Counted from the first letter of the stretch, positions 10,357-19,640 are shown. The stretch: 28,947 nucleotides of DNA from a virus (IMGVR_UViG_3300032224_000648:1-28947), one strand, 5' to 3'. Made by a program: numbers and translations. The notes: a model not told the origin generated them from the sequence alone.

Positions 10357-12303
10357 ATGGCGAATTACAACGTTTTTTATTCTGATCCAGGTAAAACTAC
10401 ACCTGTTGTAGTGGTTGACGGCACCTTAAATCAAACAGATACTAGTCTTAAACTACCGGGACAAAATTATCCAGGATATGGCCCTGCACTATCAGAAGAT
10501 CTAGTGCATCTTCTTGAGAACTTCGCAAGTTCGAGCCCACCTAACAATCCTATTGAAGGTCAGCTTTGGTTTAACACTAGCGATCCGCTGAATAAAAAAT
10601 TGTTGTTGAACGATGGTTCAGCACATAACGCTGTATGGAGTCCGGTAAACGGAGTACATCAATCTGCATTTGCCCCTACTAATGCTAGTATCGGTGATAT
10701 ATGGGTAGACACTAATCAACAACAAATGTACATCTGGAATGGTAGTGCATTTATTTTAGTTGGTCCTAATTATGCAGGATCTAGTAAAACTGGTCCTTAT
10801 GCAACAACATCTACAGATTTAGCAGGCCTAAGTCATAATATCGTTATTAACTATGTTAATGGAAATGCAATTGAGATTGTGTCAGCTGATTCATTTACTC
10901 CGATACAGTCAATAGATGGCTTTTCTTCTATCAAGACTGGAGTTAACGTAACAAATAAAAACTTTGGCACAACACAAAGTCCGTTATATGCATCATTTAA
11001 CGGAACAGCTAATGCGGCCAAGGGACTATTACAAAGTTCTTCAACATCTCCTGTTACAGCAGATGCATTCGCTAGGACAGACATACCAGAAACATTCCAT
11101 AATCCGGTTACATTTAATACTGATCAAGGATTTTCAATAGGTACAGATCCTACATTTACGATTCAACGTCAAAATCAATATGACGCAACATTTTTAAATA
11201 CCTATGGTTCAAAGAACACTTCCGGTGGCCGCTTTGTTTTTAGAGCAATTAAAAATAATATTAACAGTCCTATTGTTGTTATTGATGGAAATTCAAACAG
11301 AGTAGGTATTAATACTCAAATTCCTGCGGCAGATTTAGATGTAGCAGGTTCCTTTCATGTATCAGGAAACGCAACGGTCGAGACACTAGTAGTACAATCG
11401 AGCAGAGAAAATACATCTGCTACAGGAACTAATGCTCTTGTAGTCAACGGCGGTGCAGGCATTGGCGGCACACTGGTCGTTACTGGTGAGCACGTTTTAT
11501 TTGGTCCGCTGACCATCGGTGCTGGCAAGATTTTTACTTCAACTGATAACACATCGGTACTGAATCCAACAACAAGTACTGTTCAATATAGTATTGGTGG
11601 CCCAAATGTATATTGGAATAAAGTTTATGCTGTTAACTATGTCGGTGCGAATGGCGGCCCTGCTACATTTACAGGCAATGCAACATCCGCTGGAAAACTT
11701 TCAAGAACAAGCGATTTTTTAATTCAAGGTGCGTTAGAATCATATAATGTTGCTAGCAACAATCAAGCCCCTGAATCATTTAACGGGTTATCTAACGTTA
11801 CTTTTAACACCAGAGCACATCCAGATTTTGTTTACAAAGTTAAAGGTGGATCAACGTCTACTACTAAGGTATCCGATCAGTTAGTTATCTATAGACAAGC
11901 AGTAGATCAGTATGGTGCCAATGTGCCTGATACAGGTGCCAGCGGTAACGGTACTTTATTAAAGCAACAAAAATCTGATTTCTTAGCAGACTTGTACGAA
12001 GGTTTAATTACCACAGGTTGTGTTATGCCTTTCGCAGGTCCTGCATCATACTCGTACATTAATGATTATTCAAATAATCAAGGTTATCCGGCACTCTACG
12101 GAAAGAAACATCAGTGGCTAGTGTGCGATGGCACAAGTTACAAAACAACAGATTATCCTGCGTTATTTGCAATGATACAATACACATACGGCGGCAGTGG
12201 CACATCATTCAGAGTACCTGATTTACGAAATCAAGGACTAGCATCACCATCGCCGACGAATCCAAGTTCATTCATTTACATGAATTACATAATAAAGACT
12301 TAA
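10357..12303 (+). CDS. Tail fibre protein 1 of four paralogs, collar domain at C-terminus
   Basis: This 648-residue fibre has the N-terminal module shared with the next three genes: NYPGYG, LLENFA, GQLWFNT (to about residue 77), then GDIWVDTNQQQMYIWNG and VGPNYAG (about 110-150). The middle has fibre-type repeats, including NRVGINTQIPAADLDVAGSF and NALVVNGGAGIGGTL, typical of trimeric beta-structured shafts. Residues about 554-632 resemble a phage tail collar domain: MPFAG, WLVCDGTSYKTTDYPALFA, YTYGGSGTSFRVPDLRN. The usual N-terminal AGTIM of that domain is less clear, and an insert with many Asn and Tyr sits between MPFAG and WLVCDG. It is likely a host-recognition fibre subunit. The start is an ATG 5 bases after the preceding stop, with only a weak GGAT upstream. 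Confidence 0.85.
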   Translation: MANYNVFYSDPGKTTPVVVVDGTLNQTDTSLKLPGQNYPGYGPALSEDLVHLLENFASSSPPNNPIEGQLWFNTSDPLNKKLLLNDGSAHNAVWSPVNGVHQSAFAPTNASIGDIWVDTNQQQMYIWNGSAFILVGPNYAGSSKTGPYATTSTDLAGLSHNIVINYVNGNAIEIVSADSFTPIQSIDGFSSIKTGVNVTNKNFGTTQSPLYASFNGTANAAKGLLQSSSTSPVTADAFARTDIPETFHNPVTFNTDQGFSIGTDPTFTIQRQNQYDATFLNTYGSKNTSGGRFVFRAIKNNINSPIVVIDGNSNRVGINTQIPAADLDVAGSFHVSGNATVETLVVQSSRENTSATGTNALVVNGGAGIGGTLVVTGEHVLFGPLTIGAGKIFTSTDNTSVLNPTTSTVQYSIGGPNVYWNKVYAVNYVGANGGPATFTGNATSAGKLSRTSDFLIQGALESYNVASNNQAPESFNGLSNVTFNTRAHPDFVYKVKGGSTSTTKVSDQLVIYRQAVDQYGANVPDTGASGNGTLLKQQKSDFLADLYEGLITTGCVMPFAGPASYSYINDYSNNQGYPALYGKKHQWLVCDGTSYKTTDYPALFAMIQYTYGGSGTSFRVPDLRNQGLASPSPTNPSSFIYMNYIIKT

Positions 12304-12307
12304 GACT

Positions 12308-14167
12308 ATGGCATATACAATTAACAAAACTAACGGTGATATTCTAGCAACGCTACCTGATCAAACAGTTAATCAGGTAAGTTCTAGTTTGACCTTAATA
12401 GGTAAAAATTACAATGCCTATGGTACATACTATAACGATAACTTAATTGGTTTATTAGAAAATTTCGCCAACACTACACCACCGAGAAGCCCACTAACTG
12501 GACAAATTTGGTTTAATACCAGTGCAGGTCGCTTGTATGTGTTTAACGAATCTAAACAACCCCGTCCTGTTGGCGGTCCTATTATTAGTAATCTACAACC
12601 AGTCGGTCCGGTTGCAGGCGATTTGTGGATTGATACAATTAACGGCCAGTTGAAATATTATGATGGTATATCTGGCAATTTTGCCAATGCAGGTAAAAAT
12701 TATTCAGACGCTACTGGCAAGGCTGGGTTTGTTATTGAAACATTACAAGACAACTCACTCGGATCTCATACAGTAGCAAATTTATATAACAACGGAGTAT
12801 TGCTAGCGATTTTAAGTGATACTGCATTTACACTGGCTAACACACTTGGTGGACTAACTTCAGTAGTACAAGGTCTCAATCTTGTAACTACCTCTGTAGT
12901 TAAAGGTACTGCAACCAACGCCGGCGGCGTTGCCGGAGTTGATTCTGCAAAGATTACCGCGTTTTTTAACACAGCAACCGCAGTTGTTACAGGGACACTT
13001 GTTGCAGTTGGCGCAATTGATGCAGTTAACGGCGGCATACAGTTATATAACGATAACTTTACTGGTAACACAATTTCAAGTAGTACATTAGAGCAAGATA
13101 TGACACTTCAAGTGTCAAGTGCGAATCTAGGTGGTAGTGCATCTGCTATTAGAATCAAACCTGCAACTAAACAAATTGGAATCTGGACAGATACTCCGGG
13201 AAAAGATGCTAGTAATAACTATTATGCTTTAGATATTGTAGGTAACACTCGTATCCGAGGCAATGTAGATATCATTAATAATGCAACAAACGTAGAAATT
13301 AAAAATTTACGAATTGAAAATAAACTAATAGAACTTGCATATCCTGCTTTACCTGATGTTAACTTAGATGGTGCAGGTATCGTATTGCATGGATCAACAG
13401 ATCACACGATTCTGTATAGACCAAATAATCCAGGATGGGAATTTAATGCTAATATAAACATTACAAGCCCTAACAGTTTATATATCAATGGTACACAAGT
13501 GTTTACCGCCGGAGGCACTGGGCTGGTTTTAAGTAACATAGTAGGTGCTCCTGATATAACAACTATCGGAACATTGACAAACATTCAAGTTGGCAATATT
13601 ACTATTACAACTTCAACGATTAATACTGTGAACAACGGTGATCTAGTTCTAATGAACAATAATCCTGTATTGGGCAATATTAATATCAGTGGTAAAAAGA
13701 TCATCAATGCCAAGGCAACATTAATTACAGACAGCACAGGTACCCTTGCAACGAAAGGTTATGTTGATAGTGTTCAACAGATTGCGGCAAGTAAAAGATA
13801 TGTGTTTACTGTTGACGTTACTGGTAAGGCAAATATAGATTCTTTTGTTATTAACAATTTCTTGAATGTTATGCTACCTCCAGTAGACCCAGTTAATGCA
13901 CTTTATAATATTCCAGACCAAGCTGAAGCTCGTGTTAATACATTGAATTATATCCTTCCTAGTTTGTTAACCAATGTTACATTTGCAGGTCAATATGTAT
14001 CAGTTGACAAAGGCGGAATACAGAACAGTCAGTCAGTATTATACGGTACCCCTGGTATCACAGTAGCAACTCAACCTGGTCAACAACCAGTGTGCGTTCA
14101 ACACATTTATAGATACTACGTTTCGGGTGCAGTTTGGATACCAGATCCGGGTAATCCAATCGCTTAA
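12308..14167 (+). CDS. Tail fibre protein 2 of four paralogs, unknown C-terminal domain
   Basis: This 619-residue fibre starts 4 bases after fibre 1. Its N-terminus repeats the common module: LIGKNYNAYG, NDNLIGLLENFANTTPP, GQIWFNT, then GDLWIDTINGQLKYYDG. A segment about residues 335-385 (IENKLIELAYPALP, then DGAGIVLHGSTDHTILYRP) matches a domain I know from long tail fibres of T4-like cyanophages. STGTLATKGYVDSVQ at about 478-492 resembles the ATKGYVD motif often placed just before the distal domain in fibres. The last ~120 residues are not recognised and contain no collar domain, so this fibre ends in a different tip from its neighbours. The ribosome binding site is weak, so translation may depend on coupling to the upstream gene. 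Confidence 0.85.
   Translation: MAYTINKTNGDILATLPDQTVNQVSSSLTLIGKNYNAYGTYYNDNLIGLLENFANTTPPRSPLTGQIWFNTSAGRLYVFNESKQPRPVGGPIISNLQPVGPVAGDLWIDTINGQLKYYDGISGNFANAGKNYSDATGKAGFVIETLQDNSLGSHTVANLYNNGVLLAILSDTAFTLANTLGGLTSVVQGLNLVTTSVVKGTATNAGGVAGVDSAKITAFFNTATAVVTGTLVAVGAIDAVNGGIQLYNDNFTGNTISSSTLEQDMTLQVSSANLGGSASAIRIKPATKQIGIWTDTPGKDASNNYYALDIVGNTRIRGNVDIINNATNVEIKNLRIENKLIELAYPALPDVNLDGAGIVLHGSTDHTILYRPNNPGWEFNANINITSPNSLYINGTQVFTAGGTGLVLSNIVGAPDITTIGTLTNIQVGNITITTSTINTVNNGDLVLMNNNPVLGNINISGKKIINAKATLITDSTGTLATKGYVDSVQQIAASKRYVFTVDVTGKANIDSFVINNFLNVMLPPVDPVNALYNIPDQAEARVNTLNYILPSLLTNVTFAGQYVSVDKGGIQNSQSVLYGTPGITVATQPGQQPVCVQHIYRYYVSGAVWIPDPGNPIA
12500..12518 (+). repeat. 19-base direct repeat, copy 1 (fibre 2)
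   Basis: The 19 bases beginning GGACAAATTTGG are identical to 14370-14388 and encode GQIWFN of the shared N-terminal module. The copies are 1870 bases apart and in the same frame, so they are a possible site for homologous exchange between fibre genes. Confidence 0.7.
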
Positions 14168-14177
14168 GGAATAAACA

Positions 14178-16364
14178 ATGTCATCATATCTAATAAGACT
14201 AACAAATAACTCGTTACTAACATCTGTTCCAGACGGTCAGATAGATAATTCTACATCTTTAAGTCTTATCGGCAAAAATGTTTCTGGATTCGGACAGTAT
14301 CAAAACGATAACTTTGTTTGGTTGTTAGAAAACTTCTCAAATAACGGAAGTCCAATAAGTCCACTACAAGGACAAATTTGGTTTAATAATGCCACTAGCG
14401 TACTTAAACCTATGGTCTACGATAATACCAATTGGAGACCGTTAGGGGTAACATTATATAGCACAACATCTACTGATTATACAATAAATCAAAACATAAA
14501 CGGATCTCCGGTCGCGGCTAGTCAACCAGGTGATTTTTGGTTCAAGAGCAATGACCGTCAACTATATATTAACACAACCGCGACCGGCTATCAATTAATT
14601 GGTCCAGAGCGTGTTCCGGGATTCTTAGAAACTAAAATGCGTTCTACTGCGGTGGCCGACAGCACAGGAACTAATCATCCTGTAGTTGAGTTGATCATCA
14701 ACGGCGAGAACATGGCAATCTTTTCGCAAAAAACATTTGCATCTACTTCTTCTTTAGTAGCTACAGGATTTCCAACGATCTATCGAGGTGTTACATTTAA
14801 AAATTATAATGTAGCAAATCGTCATGTAACTACATCAACAGATGTTGCCCTATATGGCATTCCTAATTTACTAGATGAAACATATCCACGTCGTGATCAA
14901 GATGAAACAATCGCAAGTGCTTGGAGTTTCCAGAACGGTATATCGGTTGGAAATACTCCGTCAACATTTAATAATGACGAAACTGATAATTTAAATATTG
15001 TAGCAGGCGGTGCAGGCCTAGGTTTATTTGTAAATGCAGGTGCTAATAAAGTAGCTCAAGTCCTACAAGAAGGTATTATTCCTGCTAATAACAATCGTCA
15101 ACAACTAGGGAACGTAAGTAACATATGGAAAACTGCCTATGCATTAGGAATTAGTGCAGGCGGCGCAACATCAAATGGTACGATCGACGGAGCCTGGCAA
15201 TTAACCAACAACAGCGTAATTTCTCCATTCGCCGACTTAGGTAATAATTTAGGTACATCAGTACTGCGCTGGAATAATGTCTATGCTGGTTCTATTAATT
15301 CAGGATTGCAAACAGGAGTTATCGGCGGCAACTGGAAATTAGATGCCAATAGTGTAATATTACCAAACGCAGATTATGCTAATAATTTGGGTAGTGCAAC
15401 ACAACGATTTGATACAATTAATGCTAGAACATTTAGTGCTGGAGTTAATAATCCCGGTAACTTGATCGGTTCTTGGTTAGTCAGGGGAGATCTACTTCCT
15501 AGTGATGATGTAACCTATAACTTAGGTGCACCGGGATCGTCTTGGGCGGCGGCACACATTGCAGATATAGCTAATACTACATTAAGTACAGACGGCCTTA
15601 CAGCTAAACTAGTATCAATAACCGACCGTGTTAATAATACAATTACTCAGTTTGATAATGATACTGGATTAACAGGTAACTTGGCAGGTCGTGTTCCTAC
15701 ACAGTATGCAGTTAAAACCTATGTCGACAATCGATATAACGACCTACAGAGTCAAATTAATGCACTACGTGACCAATTAAATTCTGCACTTAATGGATTT
15801 ACTGCGGTACCTGCAGGTACAATTATGCACCATGCAGGATCAAATGCACCGTCTGGCTACTTGGTATGCGATGGCGCAAGTTTAATCACTACATCATATC
15901 CGGAATTATTCTCTGCTATTGGTTATACATACGGAGGAGCTGGAGTTAACTTCAATATTCCAAACTTACTGGGCGAATTTATTCGTGGTGTTGATAACGG
16001 CCGCGGTGTTGATATAGGACGTAATCTAGGATCATTACAAAGTGGTGATATCGGCGCACATAAACATTATTTCGATGACGTTTGGTTGATACAGTCAGAC
16101 GCAACTAACCCTATTACAGGCAGTAGAAATCTAGATGGTAGTTATGGATATCCTGCCCGCAACGTCGACGGACAAGCAGAACCAGAAGCAGGTTACGGCG
16201 TGTATGTTCAGCCAATAAATGACACAAGTTATAATGATGGCGGCACGAACGATAACACTATTTGGACTATTAGAAATAAAACAGAATCTGCAGGCACAGC
16301 ACCTGAAGTTAGACCACGCAACGTTGCATTGTTGCCGATAATTAAATTTAGAAACGGAAGTTAA
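14178..16364 (+). CDS. Tail fibre protein 3 of four paralogs, collar domain with HxH motif
   Basis: This 728-residue fibre has AAGGA seven bases before its ATG. The N-terminus has the shared module (LIGKNVSGFG, NDNFVWLLENFSNNGSP, GQIWFNN, GDFWFKSNDRQLYIN). The shaft contains repeats of the NLGxxxxRWxxxYA type, such as NNLGTSVLRWNNVYA and NNLGSATQRFDTINA. A short coiled coil (LQSQINALRDQLNSAL, about 520-536) precedes a clear collar domain at about 545-605 (VPAGTIMHHAG, GYLVCDGASL, YTYGGAGVNFNIPNLLGEF). GAHKHYF follows at residues 626-632, an HxH motif like the one that binds metal in the T4 short tail fibre gp12 trimer. The C-terminus EVRPRNVALLPIIKF is the usual end of collar fibres. This is the most complete receptor-binding fibre in the set. 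Confidence 0.88.
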   Translation: MSSYLIRLTNNSLLTSVPDGQIDNSTSLSLIGKNVSGFGQYQNDNFVWLLENFSNNGSPISPLQGQIWFNNATSVLKPMVYDNTNWRPLGVTLYSTTSTDYTINQNINGSPVAASQPGDFWFKSNDRQLYINTTATGYQLIGPERVPGFLETKMRSTAVADSTGTNHPVVELIINGENMAIFSQKTFASTSSLVATGFPTIYRGVTFKNYNVANRHVTTSTDVALYGIPNLLDETYPRRDQDETIASAWSFQNGISVGNTPSTFNNDETDNLNIVAGGAGLGLFVNAGANKVAQVLQEGIIPANNNRQQLGNVSNIWKTAYALGISAGGATSNGTIDGAWQLTNNSVISPFADLGNNLGTSVLRWNNVYAGSINSGLQTGVIGGNWKLDANSVILPNADYANNLGSATQRFDTINARTFSAGVNNPGNLIGSWLVRGDLLPSDDVTYNLGAPGSSWAAAHIADIANTTLSTDGLTAKLVSITDRVNNTITQFDNDTGLTGNLAGRVPTQYAVKTYVDNRYNDLQSQINALRDQLNSALNGFTAVPAGTIMHHAGSNAPSGYLVCDGASLITTSYPELFSAIGYTYGGAGVNFNIPNLLGEFIRGVDNGRGVDIGRNLGSLQSGDIGAHKHYFDDVWLIQSDATNPITGSRNLDGSYGYPARNVDGQAEPEAGYGVYVQPINDTSYNDGGTNDNTIWTIRNKTESAGTAPEVRPRNVALLPIIKFRNGS
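14370..14388 (+). repeat. 19-base direct repeat, copy 2 (fibre 3)
   Basis: This is the second identical copy of the 19 bases at 12500-12518, in the same codon frame and at the same place in the shared module of fibre 3. Fibre 1 has a diverged version near 10560. Confidence 0.7.
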
Positions 16365-16365
16365 C

Positions 16366-18471
16366 ATGCCATATATATTAAACAAAACAAATGGACAACA
16401 AATTTCTGTCGTTCAGGACGGTAGTATCAATTCTACTACTGCTGACTTAACATTTGTTGGAAAAAATTATTCAGGCTACGGGCAGGTAGTTAATGAAAAC
16501 TTCCTCCAGCTACTAGAAAATTTTGCAAGCCCGACAGGTCCATCAAAACCTGTGATAGGTGAATTATGGTATGATACTGCAAATAAGAAATTAAATGTAA
16601 ACACAAACGGAACAACATCTGGGTGGAAAAAACTAGCGTTAATTAATCCAGTAGAATCTTATTTTCCAATTGATCAAACTATTGGCGATTTCTACTGGGA
16701 TCGTTCTTTACAAAAACTTTATGTATATAATGGTACACAACATATATTAATCGGGCCTGTTGGCACCGGCAGTACACAAGCAAGCGGCGCTATCGTCGGT
16801 ACAATTACTTCTGATTCTGCTGTTAAGAATCCTGTATTGTTACAACAAGTCGCAGGAGATGTTCCTGCGTTAGTATCCGGCTTCAGTTTTGTAACAAACA
16901 GTCAAGATGGCCTTTATTCAAAATATCCAGCAGTAGGTGCTGGTATCACAGTTCGAGGCACTAATCGTATTGGTATATCGGGCGATTATTTGTTCTGGGG
17001 CACTTCAAGTAGCTCGCAAGGACTTGTAAGAAAAACAGAAAATTATAGTACAATACACACAGGTGATGACTACTTATTAAAATCAGAACTTGCAGGTATT
17101 GGCGGTGCAATCAATATTCAAGTAGATGAAGGTTTATATGTTGGTGTAAACAGAATTATTAAACTACATGTTACTGGTAATACTGTTGGTAATTTATCAA
17201 ACATTCAATCTACTAGATTTAATTTTAACGTTACTAAAAATAGCACGTTGACAGAAATATTCCATGTGGACGGTGGCGGCACGACTAACGCTATTCTTCC
17301 AAATTCATCAGCTTCAACAAATATCGGTTCAACTGGTGCCGGAAATTCATTCAATAAAACGTACTCAACTAATTTAATTTCTGCTACATTAACGGCCCCG
17401 GGAGCCACAGAACCTGTCACCCAACCGGCAAGTGGATATGGTGTTATTACAGGTAATTGGACAGTCAACGGACAATTTAGTGTTGCGTCGGGCGCATCTA
17501 TTGCGGCTACTACCTCAGGACTGGCAACAAATGCAGTTAACCTACAGAACGCAACAGCAGACGGATATATTCATGCAAAAACAGATGCATCAGTTAATTC
17601 TATTCTGCAATTAGACGGTGACGGCTATGCAAATGTACGCGGTATATCTGGGTCCAGCAGTCCTAAAATTAAAGGTACATGGACTCTAGATTCTGCGGCA
17701 TCGTTACAGGCAAGTAGTTTAAAAAATGCGGCAGGTGATGCATATATTGGGCCTACGGTATCTGGTGCCACTGATACAATAAAAAATACTATTGTTCAAC
17801 GAGATGGCGCAGGCGGCATAACCGGAGTTGCAATATATGGCGCAACTTTACAGTCTCCAAATTTACGAGCCGGCGCCGGAGCTTCTGATAACGGAACTGT
17901 ATACGGAAACTGGATATTAGGCACAAGTGCAAGTATGCAAGCATCTAGTCTAGCAGGAACTGGCGGATATTTTGCGGCCTCTACAGATGGAGCACAGGCA
18001 AACACTATCGTACAGCGAGACGCAAGTAAAAATGTTTATGTAAACGATTTACATTGTGCAGGGGATGCGTATGCTGGTACATTCCACGGAGTTGCAACCT
18101 CAGCATACTACGCTGACTTAGCAGAAAAATATACGTCAGACTCTGAATACGAAGCAGGCACAGTCTTAGTAATCGGTGGCGAAAAAGAAACTACAATTTG
18201 CGTTGATCGTGCTGTACTAAATTGGGCGGGAGTTGTTTCAACTAACCCAGCTCATTTAATGAATGACGGATTAGAAGGTGTTGCGATTGCACTGAGCGGT
18301 CGCTTACCATGTAAGGTAGTTGGACCTATCAAACGAGGTGATCTACTAGTTACTAGTTCAACACCCGGCCACGCAGAAACATACAGAGATGGAGATAGTA
18401 CACTAGCAGTAATCGGGAAAGCATTAGAAAATGCCCCACCCGGACCCGGAGTGATAGAGATTAAGGTCTAA
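16366..18471 (+). CDS. Tail fibre protein 4 of four paralogs, ADLAEKY-type C-terminal domain
   Basis: This 701-residue fibre starts one base after fibre 3, with GGAAG five bases before the ATG. It carries the shared N-terminal module: FVGKNYSGYG, NENFLQLLENFA, GELWYDT, GDFYWDRSLQKLYVYNG. The shaft repeats GxWxLxxxAxxQASSL and NTIVQRD-type units (for example at about 425-445, 475-490 and 545-560). The last ~120 residues (from about 580) form a distinct domain with YYADLAEKYTSDSEYEAG, GVVSTNPAHLMN, ALSGRLPCKVVGPIKRGDLL and VIGKALENAPPGPG. I recall this domain at C-termini of many aquatic phage fibres. It resembles intramolecular chaperone domains (Peptidase_G2-like), though self-cleavage cannot be judged here. 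It is the last gene of the + strand block and runs into a strong terminator. Confidence 0.87.
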   Translation: MPYILNKTNGQQISVVQDGSINSTTADLTFVGKNYSGYGQVVNENFLQLLENFASPTGPSKPVIGELWYDTANKKLNVNTNGTTSGWKKLALINPVESYFPIDQTIGDFYWDRSLQKLYVYNGTQHILIGPVGTGSTQASGAIVGTITSDSAVKNPVLLQQVAGDVPALVSGFSFVTNSQDGLYSKYPAVGAGITVRGTNRIGISGDYLFWGTSSSSQGLVRKTENYSTIHTGDDYLLKSELAGIGGAINIQVDEGLYVGVNRIIKLHVTGNTVGNLSNIQSTRFNFNVTKNSTLTEIFHVDGGGTTNAILPNSSASTNIGSTGAGNSFNKTYSTNLISATLTAPGATEPVTQPASGYGVITGNWTVNGQFSVASGASIAATTSGLATNAVNLQNATADGYIHAKTDASVNSILQLDGDGYANVRGISGSSSPKIKGTWTLDSAASLQASSLKNAAGDAYIGPTVSGATDTIKNTIVQRDGAGGITGVAIYGATLQSPNLRAGAGASDNGTVYGNWILGTSASMQASSLAGTGGYFAASTDGAQANTIVQRDASKNVYVNDLHCAGDAYAGTFHGVATSAYYADLAEKYTSDSEYEAGTVLVIGGEKETTICVDRAVLNWAGVVSTNPAHLMNDGLEGVAIALSGRLPCKVVGPIKRGDLLVTSSTPGHAETYRDGDSTLAVIGKALENAPPGPGVIEIKV

Positions 18472-18500
18472 AAAAAAGCCCCTTAATTGGGGCTTTTTTT
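18471..18500. terminator. Bidirectional intrinsic terminator between convergent blocks
   Basis: A perfect 12-bp stem (seven A, then GCCCC, pairing with GGGGC and seven T) has a 6-base TTAATT loop. Both flanks supply U-tracts, so it can stop transcription from either strand. It starts at the last base of the fibre 4 stop codon and ends inside the stop codon of the - strand gene, so one element serves both convergent operons. Confidence 0.95.
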
Positions 18501-19080
18501 ATGCTTCAGTTTTTGCTTTCTTTTTTGGGGGATCTATTGCATCTGCTTGTTTACGCAATGTCTGTGCTTGTTTGAATAAAGCATCAGCACGTGAGCGCAA
18601 TTCTGCAGGAGTAAGGTCTAAGCCACCAGTAGTATCTGCGGTACTTCCTGCTTTGCTAGTTGCTGTCTTTTTAGTAGCAACTGTCTTAGCTTCAGTTCCG
18701 TCTGTTACTGCCAGGTCTTCTAAAGCAATTCCTTTTTGTTCAGCGATCAAAAGATTTAGTTCATCTAATTGAATGTGATCGCCATTCAATTTTGGAGTAA
18801 CTACAACGTTTGAAGTAGGAACCTTCTTTAAATGACCGTTGGTATGTAAGAATGCTAACATATTACTACCATCGGCAAATTTGCGAACAGCTAATATATC
18901 AGCTAGCTCATTTGCTTGTTGTCCGCTTTCGCTTTCAACAACAGTCATTAAACCGTCATGATGCATATCGGACAGTCCTTGTGTACCAACTACTAAAGCA
19001 TTGGAAGGATCTCCAGGCAATGTGCGATATACAACGGCAATTCTTGCGCCGTTGTTTTTCATTTTACCAACGTGTTTCAT
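18499..19080 (-). CDS. Conserved T4-like phage protein, 193 aa
   Basis: I recall this as a conserved protein of T4-like cyanophages and relatives; no function is known to me. The N-terminal ~125 residues are a compact domain: MKHVGKMKNNGARIAVVYRT, LPGDPSNALVV, ESESGQQANELADILAVRKF, DGSNMLAFLHTNG, then LDELNLLIAEQKG. A low-complexity Thr/Ala/Lys linker (about 127-150) follows. The tail is a basic, helical LTPAELRSRADALFKQAQTL segment ending in a Lys-rich stretch, which suggests a nucleic-acid or partner-binding tail (inference). The ribosome binding site AAGGAG lies six bases before the ATG and directly follows the stop of the upstream 88-residue gene. It is the last gene of the - strand operon, before the shared terminator. 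Confidence 0.85.
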   Translation of the reverse strand: MKHVGKMKNNGARIAVVYRTLPGDPSNALVVGTQGLSDMHHDGLMTVVESESGQQANELADILAVRKFADGSNMLAFLHTNGHLKKVPTSNVVVTPKLNGDHIQLDELNLLIAEQKGIALEDLAVTDGTEAKTVATKKTATSKAGSTADTTGGLDLTPAELRSRADALFKQAQTLRKQADAIDPPKKKAKTEA

Positions 19081-19090
19081 ATAGGGCTCC

Positions 19091-19357
19091 TTAAGCGTCT
19101 GCTTTTACGCCGTCTGGTGTGCCTTCAGAAGGTGGTAATTGTTGAGGATAAACTGCCTCTAAGAATGAGTTTAGTTTGTTGAAAACTGCGCCAACGGCAC
19201 TCATTTCTGCGGCACGGAATGCGCCACGTTGTGAAGCTACGTCAATAACTGAACGTAGATTTGTAAGATCAGCAATAGTTAATTCTGGGTTAGCGGCTGG
19301 TGCTTGTTCACCTGCTGGTGCTTGTTGTGCTTGATCTTGAGCTTGTGTATCTGCCAT
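19091..19357 (-). CDS. Small conserved T4-like phage protein, 88 aa
   Basis: This is a small protein with an Ala/Gln/Pro-rich, probably disordered N-terminus (about residues 1-23), followed by a helical core LTIADLTNLRSVIDVASQRG and AEMSAVGAVFNKLNSFLEAV, and a Pro-rich acidic end. The core matches a small conserved family I recall from T4-like cyanophages; its function is unknown. A strong AGGAGA sits seven bases before the ATG and is itself part of the last codons of the upstream 93-residue gene, whose stop is one base away. The spacing and the next gene's AAGGAG show these three small genes are translated from one message. Confidence 0.82.
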   Translation of the reverse strand: MADTQAQDQAQQAPAGEQAPAANPELTIADLTNLRSVIDVASQRGAFRAAEMSAVGAVFNKLNSFLEAVYPQQLPPSEGTPDGVKADA

Positions 19358-19358
19358 T

Positions 19359-19640
19359 TTAATATCTCCTATGTAAATGTGGACACGCTAATGTAAGCAT
19401 AGTTATCTCTCTAGAATCCTCAATACCTATTTCTTGGTTTTCTACAAGTTTGTTATTAGAGTCTAATTTAAGACTCTTTTTAATAGCAAACCTGCTGTCT
19501 AGGTTATACATAACCCAGCTTTCCAATGCAGTAGTATCGACCCCATTAATAGACAATTTGGTAAAATTGTCTGGTATATGATCTAACTTTCTTACACCTA
19601 ACGCATTAAGCGCATTAACTTGATTTCTAGCTAGTGCCAT
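19359..19640 (-). CDS. Hypothetical protein, 93 aa
   Basis: This is a soluble small protein with no recognised domain. Visible features are a helical N-terminus (MALARNQVNALNALGVRKLD), a middle DNFTKLSINGVDTTALESWV, a charged segment, and a C-terminus LACPHLHRRY with one Cys and two His. It lies 12 bases downstream of the VWA-peptidase gene and one base upstream of the 88-residue gene, so it belongs to the same operon. The ribosome binding site is weak (AGG about seven bases before the ATG). A TATAAATA box lies just upstream (see separate entry). Confidence 0.75.
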   Translation of the reverse strand: MALARNQVNALNALGVRKLDHIPDNFTKLSINGVDTTALESWVMYNLDSRFAIKKSLKLDSNNKLVENQEIGIEDSREITMLTLACPHLHRRY

